From Nitrospira sp. (GTDB lineage Bacteria; Nitrospirota; Nitrospiria; Nitrospirales; Nitrospiraceae): DNA of 64,000 nt. The position numbers were made by a program, and so were the translations under genes. The DNA lies in contig JALHMZ010000001.1 of the NCBI GenBank assembly GCA_022843785.1, forward strand, positions 244,726-308,725, read 5' to 3'. Below are positions 1-9,937 of the stretch, in pieces; positions within the stretch are counted from its first letter, which is position 1, and each line of letters opens with the position of its first letter. The notes under the pieces are model-generated. The model was not told the origin of the DNA. It saw only the letters and a program-made list of their open reading frames with translations, and made no database searches.

Positions 1-872
1 CCGCCGGTTATATCGGACACAACATTCTCGGCACGGGCACTCATGTCGACGTCTGGGTGCATCGCGGCGCAGGCGCCTATATCTGCGGCGAAGAGACGGC
101 CCTCCTGGAATCGCTTGAAGGCAAACGGGGCCTTCCTCGCATAAAACCCCCGTTTCCCGCCACACACGGCCTGTATAACAAACCCACCGTGGTGAACAAC
201 GTCGAGACACTCGCCAATCTGCCGCACATTCTCACGCGAGGCGCCGAATGGTTTGCGGCGATCGGCTCGCCGCCGAAGAGCACCGGCACCAGAGTCTTTT
301 GCGTCAGCGGCCATGTGAAGCGGCCCGGCAATTACGAAGTCCCGATGGGAGTGACGTTCCGTGAGCTGGTCTACGAACATGCCGGCGGCATGCGCTCAAA
401 TAAACCGATCAAGGCCTTCATCCCCGGCGGAGCGTCGGCGCCGTTTCTGACGCCGGATCATCTCGACGTCAAGATGGACTTTGAATCGGTAGCGGCAGCC
501 GGGTCGATGCTGGGCTCCGGAGGCGTGACCGTGATGGAAGAAGGAACGAGTATGGTTTGGGCAGCGCTCAGGCTGATGGAATTTTTCTACCATGAGTCCT
601 GCGGGAAGTGCAGCCCATGCCGGGAAGGCAGTTCCTGGCTCGTTCAAACGATGCGCCGCATCATGGCCAAACGAGGGCGGATGGAAGACCTTGAAACCTT
701 GTTGGATCTGTGTAAAAACATCGCCGGCCGTACCGTCTGTGCCTTTGGCGACGCAGAGGTCGCCCCGATTCAGAGTACCTTGAAATATTGGCGGGACGAA
801 TACGTGTCCCTGATCCGCGAAGCAGAAGCGGCCGACCTCATCATGCCGGAGGCAGCAGGAGTACGACATTAA
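1..872 (+). CDS. nuoF: NADH-quinone oxidoreductase subunit F (5' end outside window)
   Basis: NuoF carries the NADH- and FMN-binding site of complex I and cluster N3, and feeds electrons to NuoG. The frame is open from the window edge, so the gene starts upstream. Visible codons begin AGYIGHNILGTG, followed by WVHRGAGAYICGEETALLE, the conserved nucleotide/FMN-binding block. The C-terminal part has ESCGKCSPCREG and NIAGRTVCAFGDA, giving the three clustered cysteines plus the distal cysteine that bind the 4Fe-4S cluster. The internal GTG at position 57 lies inside the conserved core and is not the start. It heads the nuoF-G-H-I-J-K-L-M-N run. Identification is secure; only the N-terminal third is missing. 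Confidence 0.97.
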   Translation, partial: AGYIGHNILGTGTHVDVWVHRGAGAYICGEETALLESLEGKRGLPRIKPPFPATHGLYNKPTVVNNVETLANLPHILTRGAEWFAAIGSPPKSTGTRVFCVSGHVKRPGNYEVPMGVTFRELVYEHAGGMRSNKPIKAFIPGGASAPFLTPDHLDVKMDFESVAAAGSMLGSGGVTVMEEGTSMVWAALRLMEFFYHESCGKCSPCREGSSWLVQTMRRIMAKRGRMEDLETLLDLCKNIAGRTVCAFGDAEVAPIQSTLKYWRDEYVSLIREAEAADLIMPEAAGVRH

Positions 873-880
873 ACGCGAAT

Positions 881-909
881 CGTTATCCGCCGACATGCGG
901 CGTGTAACG
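881..909 (+). other. Hairpin in the nuoF-nuoG gap
   Basis: CGTTATCCGCCG and CGGCGTGTAACG can pair in 10 of 12 positions around a 5-base loop. No T tract follows, so it is more likely an mRNA processing or stabilising structure inside the operon than a terminator. This is a sequence observation only. Confidence 0.35.
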
Positions 910-936
910 GTTCACGGCTAACGAACAACGACGACG

Positions 937-3606
937 ATGCCTGACGCTACAAAAACGACCGTACGCCTTACCATCGACGGAACGCCGATCAGCGTTCCCA
1001 AGGGGACACTCGTGATCGAAGCGGCCCGGCGCATCGGTGTCATGATTCCACATTTTTGTTATCACCCAAAACTGAAGCCGGATGCCAATTGCCGCATGTG
1101 CCTCGTGGAAATCGAGAAGATGCCCAAACTTCAAACCGCGTGCAGCACCCTGGCCGATGAGGGGATGAGCGTGCGGACGGCCACCACCGTGGTCAATGAC
1201 GCCCATAAATCCGTGCTTGAGTTCATTCTGGCCAATCACCCGCTCGACTGCCCCGTCTGCGACCAGGGTGGCCGGTGCGACCTCCAGGATTTCTCCCATC
1301 AATATACGCCAACCACCAGCCGATTCGTGGAGACCAAGCGCATTTTCCAAAAGGACTACTTCAGCCCGCTCATCGAGACACAGATGAACCGTTGCGTCCA
1401 GTGTCTGCGCTGCGTCCGCTACTGCGACGAAGTGATGGATGTGAAGGCGCTGGCCCCGGCCGGGCGCGGCACCATGACTGAAATTAAACACTTCGGGCCG
1501 CACCCTCTCAATTGCGAGTTTTGCGGCGGCTGCGTCCAGATCTGCCCGGTCGGCGCGATCACCAGCCGGCTCTCGATGTACGAGTACCGGCCTTGGATGC
1601 TCAAACGGGCGGACACGATCTGCGGCTACTGCGGAGACGGGTGCCAGATCACCGTCCAAACGAAGGGGCAGGAACTGATTGAAGTCAATTCGGCGCACGG
1701 CGCCGGACGCAACAACGGCGATCTCTGCGCCCGCGGATTTTTCGGATTCCATGCGGCCAAGCACCCGGAACGGCTCACCCATCCGCTGATCCGCCGGAAC
1801 GGCGTCCTCGTACAGACCACGTGGGAAGAGGCCCTGGAATTCGTGGCGGACCAGGCCGGAAAAATCCACGCCGCCCACGGCGGACAGAGCTTCGGCGGGC
1901 TGATTTCAGGCCGATGTACCAATGAGGAATTGTATCTCTTCCAAAAGTTTATGCGGGTGGTGATCGGCACAAACGACATCGACAGCAGCGCGCGCTATGG
2001 CCACCTGAACGGGATCCAGGCCATGCGGCGAATCCAAGGCACGCATCGCTGGACAGTCAGCTTCGAGGACATTACATCCGCCGATGTCTTGCTGCTGGTC
2101 GGCACGAACATTACGGAATGCAACCCCATTACCGGCCTCAAAGTGAAAGAAGCGGTGAAGAAGCGGGGCGCTACACTGGTTACGATCGAAGCGTTGGAGC
2201 CATCCATCGAACCGATCAGCAACATCGCCAATCTGTCCCTCCATCACTTCTGCGCCCCGGCCCCGCGTATGGGGAACGCCGTGCTCGGTCTCTTGAAGGC
2301 CCTCGTTGAGCAGAACCTGGCGCATCCGGATTTGGCGCAACAGCACCCGGCATACGTACGCGCCGTCACGGAAATGCTGGGACAGATCTCTTGGCAGGAC
2401 ATACAGGCTGCGACAGGCAGGGACGCCGCCGCGTTTGCCGATGCGGCGAAGGTCCTGGCGGCGGGACGGCGGGTGATCGTGTTGGCGGGCCAAGGCTTGT
2501 TGCGAAGTGCAGGCGGCCATCACGGATCGCTCAACCTGCTCGACCTGCTCCTGCTCATCGGGAAACTGGATCAGCCGGGATGCGGCTTCGCACCGCTCTC
2601 AGAAGAAAACAATGACCAGGGCGCTGTCGAGATGGGAACAGCTCCGGAATTCTTGCCCGGTCCCGTCGACATGACCGATCGAGAAGGCTGTAACCGAATC
2701 ACGGCGCTATGGAAGACCGCACTCCCTCCGCACAGCGGCGCCTCCCTGGTTGACATTCTACATCGGGCCGAGACCGGGGCCGTGAAAGCGATGTTTATCG
2801 TGGGGGAAAACCCCGTGGGCAGTCTCCCAACTCAGCTGCGCCCAGAAGCATCCCTGCGCAAGCTCGATCTGTTGGTCTGCCAGGAACTATTTCTGACGGA
2901 AACCGCAGCCCTTGCCCATGTCGTATTGCCGGCCGCTTCCTCAATGGAAAAAAGCGGAACCTTTACCAACACAGAGGGCCACATCCAGACCGTCCGCCCT
3001 GCGATTGAACCGGTCGGAGAAAGCCGCCCGGACTGGGAAGTATTCGTCGCCCTCTCATTTCTGATGGGGACACCGCTGGAATATGCTGAAAGTAGAGACA
3101 TCCTCAAAGAAATCAGGAGCCTGATTCCCGGCTACGGATCGCTCGGTCCAACCCCTCAGCCGACGAAAGTCGATCATACAGTTATCAACCACTATCTGAC
3201 CGACGGCTATCAGCACGATCTCGCCGCACGGTATACACTCGGCATTGCAGCGGCTCAGCCCGACGGAATCGTGCAGCTGGAATTGGTGCAGAGTTTGTTC
3301 CACTCGGGGAAACTATCCACCAGATCCAGGGGATTGATGGAAGTAGAAGGCAGCGGTGCGCTGAGAATCAATCCACAGGATGCGGCGCGTTTCGCGCTGA
3401 AAGACGGAGATCGTGTCCGCCTCTCCAACAGACAGGGAGAAATGACCACGACCATCACCATCCGGGAACGGGTCCCCCGAGGCTCCGCCTGGTTCCCCGA
3501 TCACTTCAGCCAAACGTCCGCGCATCTGTTCGACTGCATACTCGATCCAGTTACCCGGGCACCGTCCATCCGGACGACGTCCGTCTCGATGATGAAGGTG
3601 GCATAA
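937..3606 (+). CDS. nuoG: NADH-quinone oxidoreductase subunit G
   Basis: NuoG is the large iron-sulfur subunit of the complex I peripheral arm. At 889 aa it is close to the usual ~900. The N-terminal 2Fe-2S ferredoxin-like domain (about residues 1-80) shows HFCYHP, NCRMC and the distal TAC. It is followed by HPLDCPVCDQGGRC (the His/Cys-ligated cluster), then two 4Fe-4S motifs, CVQCLRCVRYC and CEFCGGCVQICPVG. A further 4Fe-4S motif, CGYCGDGC, opens the molybdopterin-oxidoreductase-like domain, which runs to a C-terminal molydopterin dinucleotide-binding-like fold. The ATG at 937 is used because it gives the standard ferredoxin-domain N terminus. The ribosome site is weak. It sits 64 nt downstream of nuoF. 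Confidence 0.95.
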   Translation: MPDATKTTVRLTIDGTPISVPKGTLVIEAARRIGVMIPHFCYHPKLKPDANCRMCLVEIEKMPKLQTACSTLADEGMSVRTATTVVNDAHKSVLEFILANHPLDCPVCDQGGRCDLQDFSHQYTPTTSRFVETKRIFQKDYFSPLIETQMNRCVQCLRCVRYCDEVMDVKALAPAGRGTMTEIKHFGPHPLNCEFCGGCVQICPVGAITSRLSMYEYRPWMLKRADTICGYCGDGCQITVQTKGQELIEVNSAHGAGRNNGDLCARGFFGFHAAKHPERLTHPLIRRNGVLVQTTWEEALEFVADQAGKIHAAHGGQSFGGLISGRCTNEELYLFQKFMRVVIGTNDIDSSARYGHLNGIQAMRRIQGTHRWTVSFEDITSADVLLLVGTNITECNPITGLKVKEAVKKRGATLVTIEALEPSIEPISNIANLSLHHFCAPAPRMGNAVLGLLKALVEQNLAHPDLAQQHPAYVRAVTEMLGQISWQDIQAATGRDAAAFADAAKVLAAGRRVIVLAGQGLLRSAGGHHGSLNLLDLLLLIGKLDQPGCGFAPLSEENNDQGAVEMGTAPEFLPGPVDMTDREGCNRITALWKTALPPHSGASLVDILHRAETGAVKAMFIVGENPVGSLPTQLRPEASLRKLDLLVCQELFLTETAALAHVVLPAASSMEKSGTFTNTEGHIQTVRPAIEPVGESRPDWEVFVALSFLMGTPLEYAESRDILKEIRSLIPGYGSLGPTPQPTKVDHTVINHYLTDGYQHDLAARYTLGIAAAQPDGIVQLELVQSLFHSGKLSTRSRGLMEVEGSGALRINPQDAARFALKDGDRVRLSNRQGEMTTTITIRERVPRGSAWFPDHFSQTSAHLFDCILDPVTRAPSIRTTSVSMMKVA

Positions 3607-3649
3607 TGACATCACCGTTCGATCTCTGCTGTTATCCAGGAGTCTTATC

Positions 3650-4726
3650 GTGACAGAACTAGGGTTGCGCCTCGCCGTGTCCTTTACTCAGATCGCCGCG
3701 GTCACCTGTATCGTGATCGTGACGGTGCTCCTCCTCACCCTCGCCGAACGGAAGGTGCTGGGATGGATGCAAGACCGTATGGGCCCGATGGAAGTCGGCC
3801 CCTACGGCATCCTCCAGCCGTTTGCGGATGCCATTAAACTGTTCTTCAAGGAAGACATTGTCCCTGCAGGCGCCAACAAGTTTCTGTTCACCATGGCGCC
3901 GATTCTGGCCCTGATTCCCGCCCTCATCGGGTTCGCCGTGATTCCCTGGGGCCCGAACCAGTCCCTCGAGATCGGCAGCTTCACCATAAAACCGTTCATC
4001 ATCAGCGATATCAACATCGGCATTCTCTATATTTTGGCCTTTGCCTCCATCGGCGCCTACGGCATCATTCTGGGCGGATGGTCGTCCAACAGCAAATACT
4101 CCCTGCTCGGAGGGTTGCGATCGGCGGCGCAAGTCATCAGTTACGAACTCAATGTCGGACTCTCCATCGTCGGTGTCCTGATCATGGCTGGTTCGCTGAG
4201 CCTGGTGCAAATCACAGACGCGCAGTCGGGGTGGTTCTGGAATTGGTATGTCTTCGCCTTCCCGGCCCCGCAAATTTTCGCCCTTGTCGTCTACGTGATT
4301 TCCGCGGTGGCGGAAACCAACCGCGTTCCGTTCGACCTGCCGGAAGCGGAAAGCGAACTGGTCGCCGGATTCTTCACCGAGTACAGCGGCCTCCGGTTCG
4401 CATTCTTCTATCTCGCTGAATACGCAAACATGGTGCTGGTATCCTGTGTGGCCGCCGCCATGTTCCTCGGGGGCTGGAACGCGCCGTACCCTGGCACGCT
4501 CATCGGCTATCTCGGCCTGCCCGCGTTTGCCTGGGTTGAAAACACGATGTGGTTTGCGGTCAAAACGTACTCGTTCCTGTTCCTCTTTTTCTGGCTCCGC
4601 GCCACATTGCCCAGACTGCGATACGACCAGTTGATGCGATTCGGCTGGAAGGTCATGCTGCCCATCGCCCTGGCGAACATCGTGGTCACGGCAATTGCGG
4701 TATTTTTCTACCAACAGATGAAGTAA
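3650..4726 (+). CDS. nuoH: NADH-quinone oxidoreductase subunit H
   Basis: NuoH is the membrane subunit joining the peripheral and membrane arms of complex I and forming much of the quinone pocket. It has 358 aa with about eight membrane helices. The signature AERKVLGWMQDRMGP lies near residues 30-45 and ETNRVPFDLPEAESELVAGF in the middle, the acidic loop facing quinone. The start is GTG (3650), preceded by GGAG in tccaggag. A 394-codon antisense frame covers the same region and is a shadow. Confidence 0.97.
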   Translation: MTELGLRLAVSFTQIAAVTCIVIVTVLLLTLAERKVLGWMQDRMGPMEVGPYGILQPFADAIKLFFKEDIVPAGANKFLFTMAPILALIPALIGFAVIPWGPNQSLEIGSFTIKPFIISDINIGILYILAFASIGAYGIILGGWSSNSKYSLLGGLRSAAQVISYELNVGLSIVGVLIMAGSLSLVQITDAQSGWFWNWYVFAFPAPQIFALVVYVISAVAETNRVPFDLPEAESELVAGFFTEYSGLRFAFFYLAEYANMVLVSCVAAAMFLGGWNAPYPGTLIGYLGLPAFAWVENTMWFAVKTYSFLFLFFWLRATLPRLRYDQLMRFGWKVMLPIALANIVVTAIAVFFYQQMK

Positions 4727-4741
4727 CACACGAGACCGCTT

Positions 4742-5308
4742 ATGACACCTCCGGCAACAACCAGACGCACGAACCTGATGGAATGGTTCAAGACCATCAC
4801 GTTCTACGAGATTCTCGTTGGCATGAAGTCGACGCTCTCGCACTTACTCCATTACAAGCCGGTGACATTGCAATACCCCCACGAGAAACGCACCTTGCCG
4901 GACAACTATCGCGGCATGCTTGCGCTGCTGCGGTACGACGATGGAACGGAAAAATGCGTCGGCTGCGACCTGTGCGAAGCCGCCTGTCCCTCACGCGTCA
5001 TCCGCGTGGTCAGCGCCGAAGTGCCAGGCGAACCAACGAAGCGCTATTCCAAGGAATATTACATGGACATGACCCGCTGCCTGTTCTGCGGCATGTGCGT
5101 GGACGCCTGTCCCGTTGATGCGCTCGGCATGACGCGGGAGTTCGAATGGGCGGTCTACGACAAACGGCAGCTTCACTTGAACAAAGAACAGCTCCTCGCA
5201 ATCGGCGACCGCTCCTATCCGGTCCGCGAGAAGCGTCTGGAGCTGCAACATCCGAACACGGCCTTCTTCAACGTCGCATTCAAGCACATACCGCAAAAAC
5301 CGGAATGA
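4742..5308 (+). CDS. nuoI: NADH-quinone oxidoreductase subunit I
   Basis: NuoI (188 aa) carries clusters N6a and N6b that pass electrons to N2 near the quinone site. The two 4Fe-4S motifs are plain: CVGCDLCEAACPS and CLFCGMCVDACPVDA. The N terminus is about 15 residues longer than a minimal NuoI, and the ATG at 4742 lacks a strong Shine-Dalgarno. The next in-frame ATG gives MEWFKTITFYEILVG, an equally plausible start. It lies 15 nt after nuoH. Confidence 0.96.
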   Translation: MTPPATTRRTNLMEWFKTITFYEILVGMKSTLSHLLHYKPVTLQYPHEKRTLPDNYRGMLALLRYDDGTEKCVGCDLCEAACPSRVIRVVSAEVPGEPTKRYSKEYYMDMTRCLFCGMCVDACPVDALGMTREFEWAVYDKRQLHLNKEQLLAIGDRSYPVREKRLELQHPNTAFFNVAFKHIPQKPE

Positions 5309-5395
5309 TGAGCAGAATTGACTATCGACTGACCGGCAGGCGCAGCCGAGTCGTGCTGGTGATGTTACGCTCCTGTTGACAGCGAGGACCCTATC

Positions 5396-5914
5396 GTGGC
5401 CGAGTTGTTTTTTGGATATTTTGCCGGAGTCATCGCGTTGACCGCGGTGCTCGTCGTGGCGCTCAGAAACCCCGTCTATAGCGCGCTGGCTCTTTTGGTC
5501 TTGTTTTTCCATGTGGCCGGGCTGTACGTCACGCTCCACGCCGAGTTCCTCGCGGCGGTCCAGCTCATTGTGTATGCCGGCGCCATTTTGGTGTTGTATC
5601 TGTTCGTCGTCATGCTGCTGAACCTCAAACAGGACGACCGTTACCACCACCAATGGCGGATTGCGGCATTCGTCTGCGTCCCCTTGCTGCTGGAATTCCT
5701 GGTGCTGCTTGCCGGAAACGGCGTGGCTCCGCAATCGAGCCCGCTCACGGCCGAACAAACAGCCGCGGCGAGCGACAATACGATGGCCATCGGGACGACG
5801 CTGTTCACGACCTATCTCTTCCCCTTCGAAGTCGCCTCCCTGATTCTTCTCGTGGCAATGATCGGCGCCATCATCCTCGCCAAGCGGGACATCGGCGAAG
5901 GCGGTCAAACATGA
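5396..5914 (+). CDS. nuoJ: NADH-quinone oxidoreductase subunit J
   Basis: NuoJ is a five-helix subunit of the complex I membrane arm; its third helix links quinone chemistry to proton pumping. At 172 aa it shows the family pattern [14 protein letters not shown], then [20 protein letters not shown], the conserved TM3 with a pi-bulge region. The start is GTG at 5396 preceded by GCGAGGA. An 87-nt gap separates it from nuoI and holds no gene. Confidence 0.95.
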   Translation: MAELFFGYFAGVIALTAVLVVALRNPVYSALALLVLFFHVAGLYVTLHAEFLAAVQLIVYAGAILVLYLFVVMLLNLKQDDRYHHQWRIAAFVCVPLLLEFLVLLAGNGVAPQSSPLTAEQTAAASDNTMAIGTTLFTTYLFPFEVASLILLVAMIGAIILAKRDIGEGGQT

Positions 5915-5993
5915 GCCGCCACCCGTTCGACAAATCCCCACGGATCGTACGGCTGAGCGTGTTCAGTTGTCCGCCTGGTTTCGCGAGGTTGCC

Positions 5994-6299
5994 ATGACCG
6001 TTCCCATTTCGTACTACCTCATCCTCAGCGCAATCGTCTTTTTAACGGGTGTGGTCGGGGTGCTGATTCGGCGCAATATTATCGCTATTCTTCTGTCGAT
6101 CGAGCTGATGCTGAATGCGACGAATATCAACTTCGTGGCATTTTCAGAATACCTACAAGACATGGGCGGACAGGTGTTCGTATTTTTTGCCCTAACCGTG
6201 GCGGCGGCCGAGGTCGCGGTCGGGCTGGCCATTATCATCGCCCTGCATCGCGCCAAGGACAGCATCAATATCGAAGAGTTCAATTTGCTGAAATGGTAA
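5994..6299 (+). CDS. nuoK: NADH-quinone oxidoreductase subunit K
   Basis: NuoK is a three-helix MrpC-like membrane subunit with two buried glutamates needed for proton translocation. Starting at the ATG at 5994 gives 101 aa, [17 protein letters not shown], the normal NuoK length and N terminus. An upstream TTG at 5967 would add nine unlikely residues. The conserved glutamates fall in [15 protein letters not shown] and in [19 protein letters not shown] upstream may be the ribosome site. Confidence 0.95.
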   Translation: MTVPISYYLILSAIVFLTGVVGVLIRRNIIAILLSIELMLNATNINFVAFSEYLQDMGGQVFVFFALTVAAAEVAVGLAIIIALHRAKDSINIEEFNLLKW

Positions 6300-6311
6300 A
6301 CGGAGCCGTAT

Positions 6312-6393
6312 CTCGTGAAGCGTGAAGCGTTGTTCGCAACAAGTCCGGGAGTCTTGCCCGCTCCGTCTTTGGCTTCGCTTCACGCTTCACGAG
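6312..6393. repeat. Palindromic heptad repeat element, copy 1 (nuoK-nuoL gap)
   Basis: A perfect 18-bp inverted repeat, 6312-6329 against 6376-6393, flanks a 46-bp loop. Each arm contains two tandem CGTGAAG units (CTTCACG on the other arm). The loop contains gggagtcttgcc, which recurs in the element at 46336-46421. Arm 2 ends just before the GAGGAG ribosome site of nuoL, so it could affect nuoL translation. See the other copies listed. Confidence 0.85.
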
Positions 6394-6409
6394 CGACGAG
6401 GAGCGCGTT

Positions 6410-8314
6410 TTGACCATGCTCTACACGCTCATCCCGTTTCTTCCGCTGGCAGCTTTTCTGGTGCTGGGCCTCGGCGGAACGCGCATCAAGGAACAGGCTC
6501 ACCTGGTCGCCGTTCCAGCCGTCCTGTTGTCATGCCTGTTATCCATCAGCGCATTTACCGAGGTGGCCTCCGGATCCGTCATCTCCGTTCCGCTCTATAC
6601 CTGGCTCACATCCGGCAATCTGGACGTGCATATCGGCCTCTATATCGACCGGCTCACCGCAGTCATGCTTCTGCTCGTCACCATCGTGAGTTCGCTGGTG
6701 CACATCTATACGATCGGCTACATGCACGGCGAACCGGGATATGCCCGCTTCTTCAGCTATATCGCGCTGTTTACCTTTTCGATGTTGATGCTGGTGCTGG
6801 CCGACAATCTGCTTCAGCTGTTCGTCTTCTGGGAGGCCGTCGGCCTCTGCTCCTATTTGCTGATCGGTCATTGGTATGAACGCGCGTCGGCCTGCTCGGC
6901 AGCGACCAAAGCCTTTCTCGTCAATCGCGTCGGCGACTTCGGCTTTCTGCTGGGCCTCCTGCTGGTCTGGTACAGCTTCGGCTCGCTGAATTATCACGAC
7001 ATTTTCCCGGCCGCACATGAGGCCGCCAATCAGACGATCAACCTCTTGAGCCCCCTGGGTGGGAACTGGGACGTGTCGCTATTCACCCTCATTGGCCTGC
7101 TCCTGTTCACAGGAGCGATCGGCAAATCGGCACAAGTCCCGTTGCATGTCTGGTTGCCCGATGCCATGGAAGGCCCCACTCCAATTTCGGCCCTCATCCA
7201 TGCGGCCACGATGGTGACCGCCGGGGTGTTCATGGTCGCGCGGCTCGCGCCGCTGTATAACCTGTCCCCGGTGGCCATGCAGGTCGTCGCCCTGGTCGGC
7301 GCCGCGACAATGGTTGTGGGTGCAACGATCGCGTTGACTCAGACCGACATCAAGCGTGTGGTGGCCTACTCGACGGTCAGCCAGCTCGGTTATATGGTCA
7401 TGGCCTGTGGTCTCGGCGCCTATGCGTCCGGCATGTACCACTTGCTGACCCATGGCGCGTTCAAAGCCCTGCTGTTCCTGGGCTGCGGGTCCGTCATCGT
7501 GGCGCTGCACCATGAACAGGACATCCGCCGCATGGGCGGGCTCAAGGACAAATTGCCGGTCACCTACTGGACATTCGTCATCGGATCGCTCGCCCTGGCG
7601 GGTTTCCCTCTCACAGCAGGCTTTTTCAGCAAAGATGCTGTCCTGGTGGCTGCTTGGCTGTCAGGGCCGCTGGGACAAGCGCTCGCGGTATTGGGACTGC
7701 TCACCGCGCTCATGACGGCCTTCTACAGCTTCCGGCTGGTGTTCGTGACATTTTGGGGACCGTCGCGCGTCGATCCGCACCATGCGGATCATATTCATGA
7801 GCCTTCACGGACAATCACCGTGCCGCTTTTAATCCTGGCTGTCCTCAGTATTCTGACCGGGTACCTCGGCATTCCGTCATTCCTTGAGCCGGTCTTTTCG
7901 ACGGGGGGCGAACATTCGGGGGAACATGGCGCGGCAGGCCTGGGCATCATGATTGCGGCGACCCTGATGGGGCTCGCTGGCATCGCCGGAGCGTACTACG
8001 TCTACGTATTGAATCCGGACCTGCCGGATCGATTCGCCCGGCAATGGGAGAGTCTATACAAAGGCTCGTTGAACAAGTGGTACGTCGATGAAGCGTACGA
8101 TCGCGCCTTCGTCAAGCCGACCATGATGGCAGCCTCTGAATTATGGAAACGCGTCGACGTCGAAGTGATCGATGGCGCCGTTAACGGTGTCGCCCGCGGC
8201 GTCGCCTGGAGCGGATGGCTGCTCCGGCTGGTCCAAAGCGGACAAACGCAGCATTACGCATTGGCAATGGCAGGCGGCATCGTCGTCCTTGTGACGATGC
8301 TCATCCTGTTTTAG
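6410..8314 (+). CDS. nuoL: NADH-quinone oxidoreductase subunit L
   Basis: NuoL is the distal antiporter-like, proton-pumping subunit of complex I. It has 634 aa with about 16 membrane helices and the long lateral helix at the C terminus. Family motifs seen are FVFWEAVGLCSYLLIG (key glutamate), HVWLPDAMEGPTPISALIHA and TDIKRVVAYSTVSQLGYM (key lysine and histidine region). Start choice is TTG at 6410, 6 nt after ACGAGGAG, or ATG at 6416, 12 nt after it; the proteins differ by two residues. Confidence 0.96.
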   Translation: MTMLYTLIPFLPLAAFLVLGLGGTRIKEQAHLVAVPAVLLSCLLSISAFTEVASGSVISVPLYTWLTSGNLDVHIGLYIDRLTAVMLLLVTIVSSLVHIYTIGYMHGEPGYARFFSYIALFTFSMLMLVLADNLLQLFVFWEAVGLCSYLLIGHWYERASACSAATKAFLVNRVGDFGFLLGLLLVWYSFGSLNYHDIFPAAHEAANQTINLLSPLGGNWDVSLFTLIGLLLFTGAIGKSAQVPLHVWLPDAMEGPTPISALIHAATMVTAGVFMVARLAPLYNLSPVAMQVVALVGAATMVVGATIALTQTDIKRVVAYSTVSQLGYMVMACGLGAYASGMYHLLTHGAFKALLFLGCGSVIVALHHEQDIRRMGGLKDKLPVTYWTFVIGSLALAGFPLTAGFFSKDAVLVAAWLSGPLGQALAVLGLLTALMTAFYSFRLVFVTFWGPSRVDPHHADHIHEPSRTITVPLLILAVLSILTGYLGIPSFLEPVFSTGGEHSGEHGAAGLGIMIAATLMGLAGIAGAYYVYVLNPDLPDRFARQWESLYKGSLNKWYVDEAYDRAFVKPTMMAASELWKRVDVEVIDGAVNGVARGVAWSGWLLRLVQSGQTQHYALAMAGGIVVLVTMLILF

Positions 8315-8383
8315 GAGACCGTCACTGGTCGTTGGGCCATGAGAACACCGACCGCTTGGCCTCCGGCGAATGACAATTAACGA

Positions 8384-9937
8384 ATGACACATTCCTTTCC
8401 CTGGCTCACTCTGCTCATCGTCCTTCCGCTGGCCGGAGCAGTGGCGCTGTGTTTTGCAAAGGACACCAGCGTCCGGTTGATTGCACTCGGCATCACCGCC
8501 GCCGATCTGCTGCTGTCGCTCCCTCTCTGGTGGCTCTTCGACGCATCATCAGGCAGCATGCAATTCAACGAGACCGCCCTGTGGATCTCCACCCCGCCGA
8601 TTCACTACCGGCTGGGCCTCGACGGCATCAGTTTGCCGCTCGTCCTGATGACGACGATGCTGATGCCCCTGTGTGTGCTGATTTCCTGGCGTTCGATCGA
8701 CCAACGGATCAGAAGTTTTATGGCCATGCTGCTGGTCATGGAAGGCGCGATGATCGGCGTCTTCGCCGCGCTCGACTTCGTGCTGTTCTACGTGTTTTGG
8801 GAAGCGATGCTGATTCCCATGTATCTCCTGATCGGTGTGTGGGGTGGCCCCAATCGAATCTACGCCGCAGTGAAGTTTTTCTTATACACCCTGGTCGGAA
8901 GCGTCCTGCTCCTCGTCGCGATTCTTGTGTTGTACTTCCAGAGCGGCCATACGTTCGACATCGTGCAATTGAGCCAGGCCGCCGTCCCGGCGTCATTGCA
9001 ATTCTGGCTCTTTCTTGCATTCTTTGCCGCCTTTGCCGTGAAAGTTCCGATGTTCCCATTCCATACCTGGCTGCCTGATGCGCACGTGGAAGCGCCCACC
9101 GCCGGGAGCGTGATCCTCGCCAGTGTGCTGCTCAAAATGGGGGGCTATGGATTCGTGCGGTTCAGCCTGCCGATGTTGCCCGATGCCTCAATAGCCTTCG
9201 CGCCGCTGATGATCACGCTGTCGATCGTCGCCATCATCTACGGCGCCTACATGGCGCTGGCCCAGACCGACCTGAAAAAGCTCATCGCCTATTCGAGCGT
9301 CAGCCATATGGGATTCGTCACACTGGGCCTGTTCACGTTCAACATCCAGGGTATCGAAGGCGCCGTGATGCAGATGGTCAACCACGGCATCACCACCGGC
9401 GGCCTCTTCCTCTGCGTCGGCGTGATTTACGAACGCACCCACAGCCGCCAGATCGCCGACAATACGGGGTTGACCACACCGATGCCACGCTATGCCACGC
9501 TTTTGGTCATCTTCGCGCTCTCCTCGCTTGGCCTGCCCGGCACCAACAGTTTCGTCGGCGAGTTCATGGTGCTCGCAGGCACGTTCATCTGGAGCAAGCT
9601 TGCGACAGCCCTGGCCTCACTCGGGATTATTCTCGCGGCCGCCTATATGCTCTGGATGATCCAACGTGTGGCGTTCGGCCTCCCGTCTGCGCCTGTGCTG
9701 TCGGCGCTTCGCGACTTGGACCGCCGGGAGATGGCCACTCTGATTCCGCTCGTTGTGCTGGTCTTTCTGATCGGGATTTTCCCGAATCCGATACTGACCC
9801 GCATGCACGCAAGCGTGAATCAGGTCCTTGCACGCACATCAGTTCCTACTGCAGCGACAGCGATGCGCGCTGAGAATCAGCTCCTGCCGGCTCCAACGAA
9901 CGGGGATTCTCTGGCCATGGAGACGCCCAGGCCATGA
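8384..9937 (+). CDS. nuoM: NADH-quinone oxidoreductase subunit M
   Basis: NuoM is an antiporter-like proton-pumping subunit of the complex I membrane arm. The 517 aa include LFYVFWEAMLIPMYLLIG with the conserved glutamate of TM5, FHTWLPDAHVEAPTAGSV, and TDLKKLIAYSSVSHMGFV with the conserved lysine. A proline- and alanine-rich tail follows the last helix. It overlaps nuoN by 4 nt (ATGA), so the two are translationally coupled. The 69-nt gap upstream contains a repeated cgaatgaca and no gene. Confidence 0.96.
   Translation: MTHSFPWLTLLIVLPLAGAVALCFAKDTSVRLIALGITAADLLLSLPLWWLFDASSGSMQFNETALWISTPPIHYRLGLDGISLPLVLMTTMLMPLCVLISWRSIDQRIRSFMAMLLVMEGAMIGVFAALDFVLFYVFWEAMLIPMYLLIGVWGGPNRIYAAVKFFLYTLVGSVLLLVAILVLYFQSGHTFDIVQLSQAAVPASLQFWLFLAFFAAFAVKVPMFPFHTWLPDAHVEAPTAGSVILASVLLKMGGYGFVRFSLPMLPDASIAFAPLMITLSIVAIIYGAYMALAQTDLKKLIAYSSVSHMGFVTLGLFTFNIQGIEGAVMQMVNHGITTGGLFLCVGVIYERTHSRQIADNTGLTTPMPRYATLLVIFALSSLGLPGTNSFVGEFMVLAGTFIWSKLATALASLGIILAAAYMLWMIQRVAFGLPSAPVLSALRDLDRREMATLIPLVVLVFLIGIFPNPILTRMHASVNQVLARTSVPTAATAMRAENQLLPAPTNGDSLAMETPRP

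Noticed and set aside
883..1878. 331-codon antisense frame opposite nuoG
   Set aside because: Shadow of the conserved nuoG coding sequence; no recognisable motif.
3659..4843. 394-codon antisense frame opposite nuoH and nuoI
   Set aside because: It has no domain signatures and an abundance of charged residues typical of reading GC-rich membrane-protein genes backwards; nuoH on the other strand is certain.
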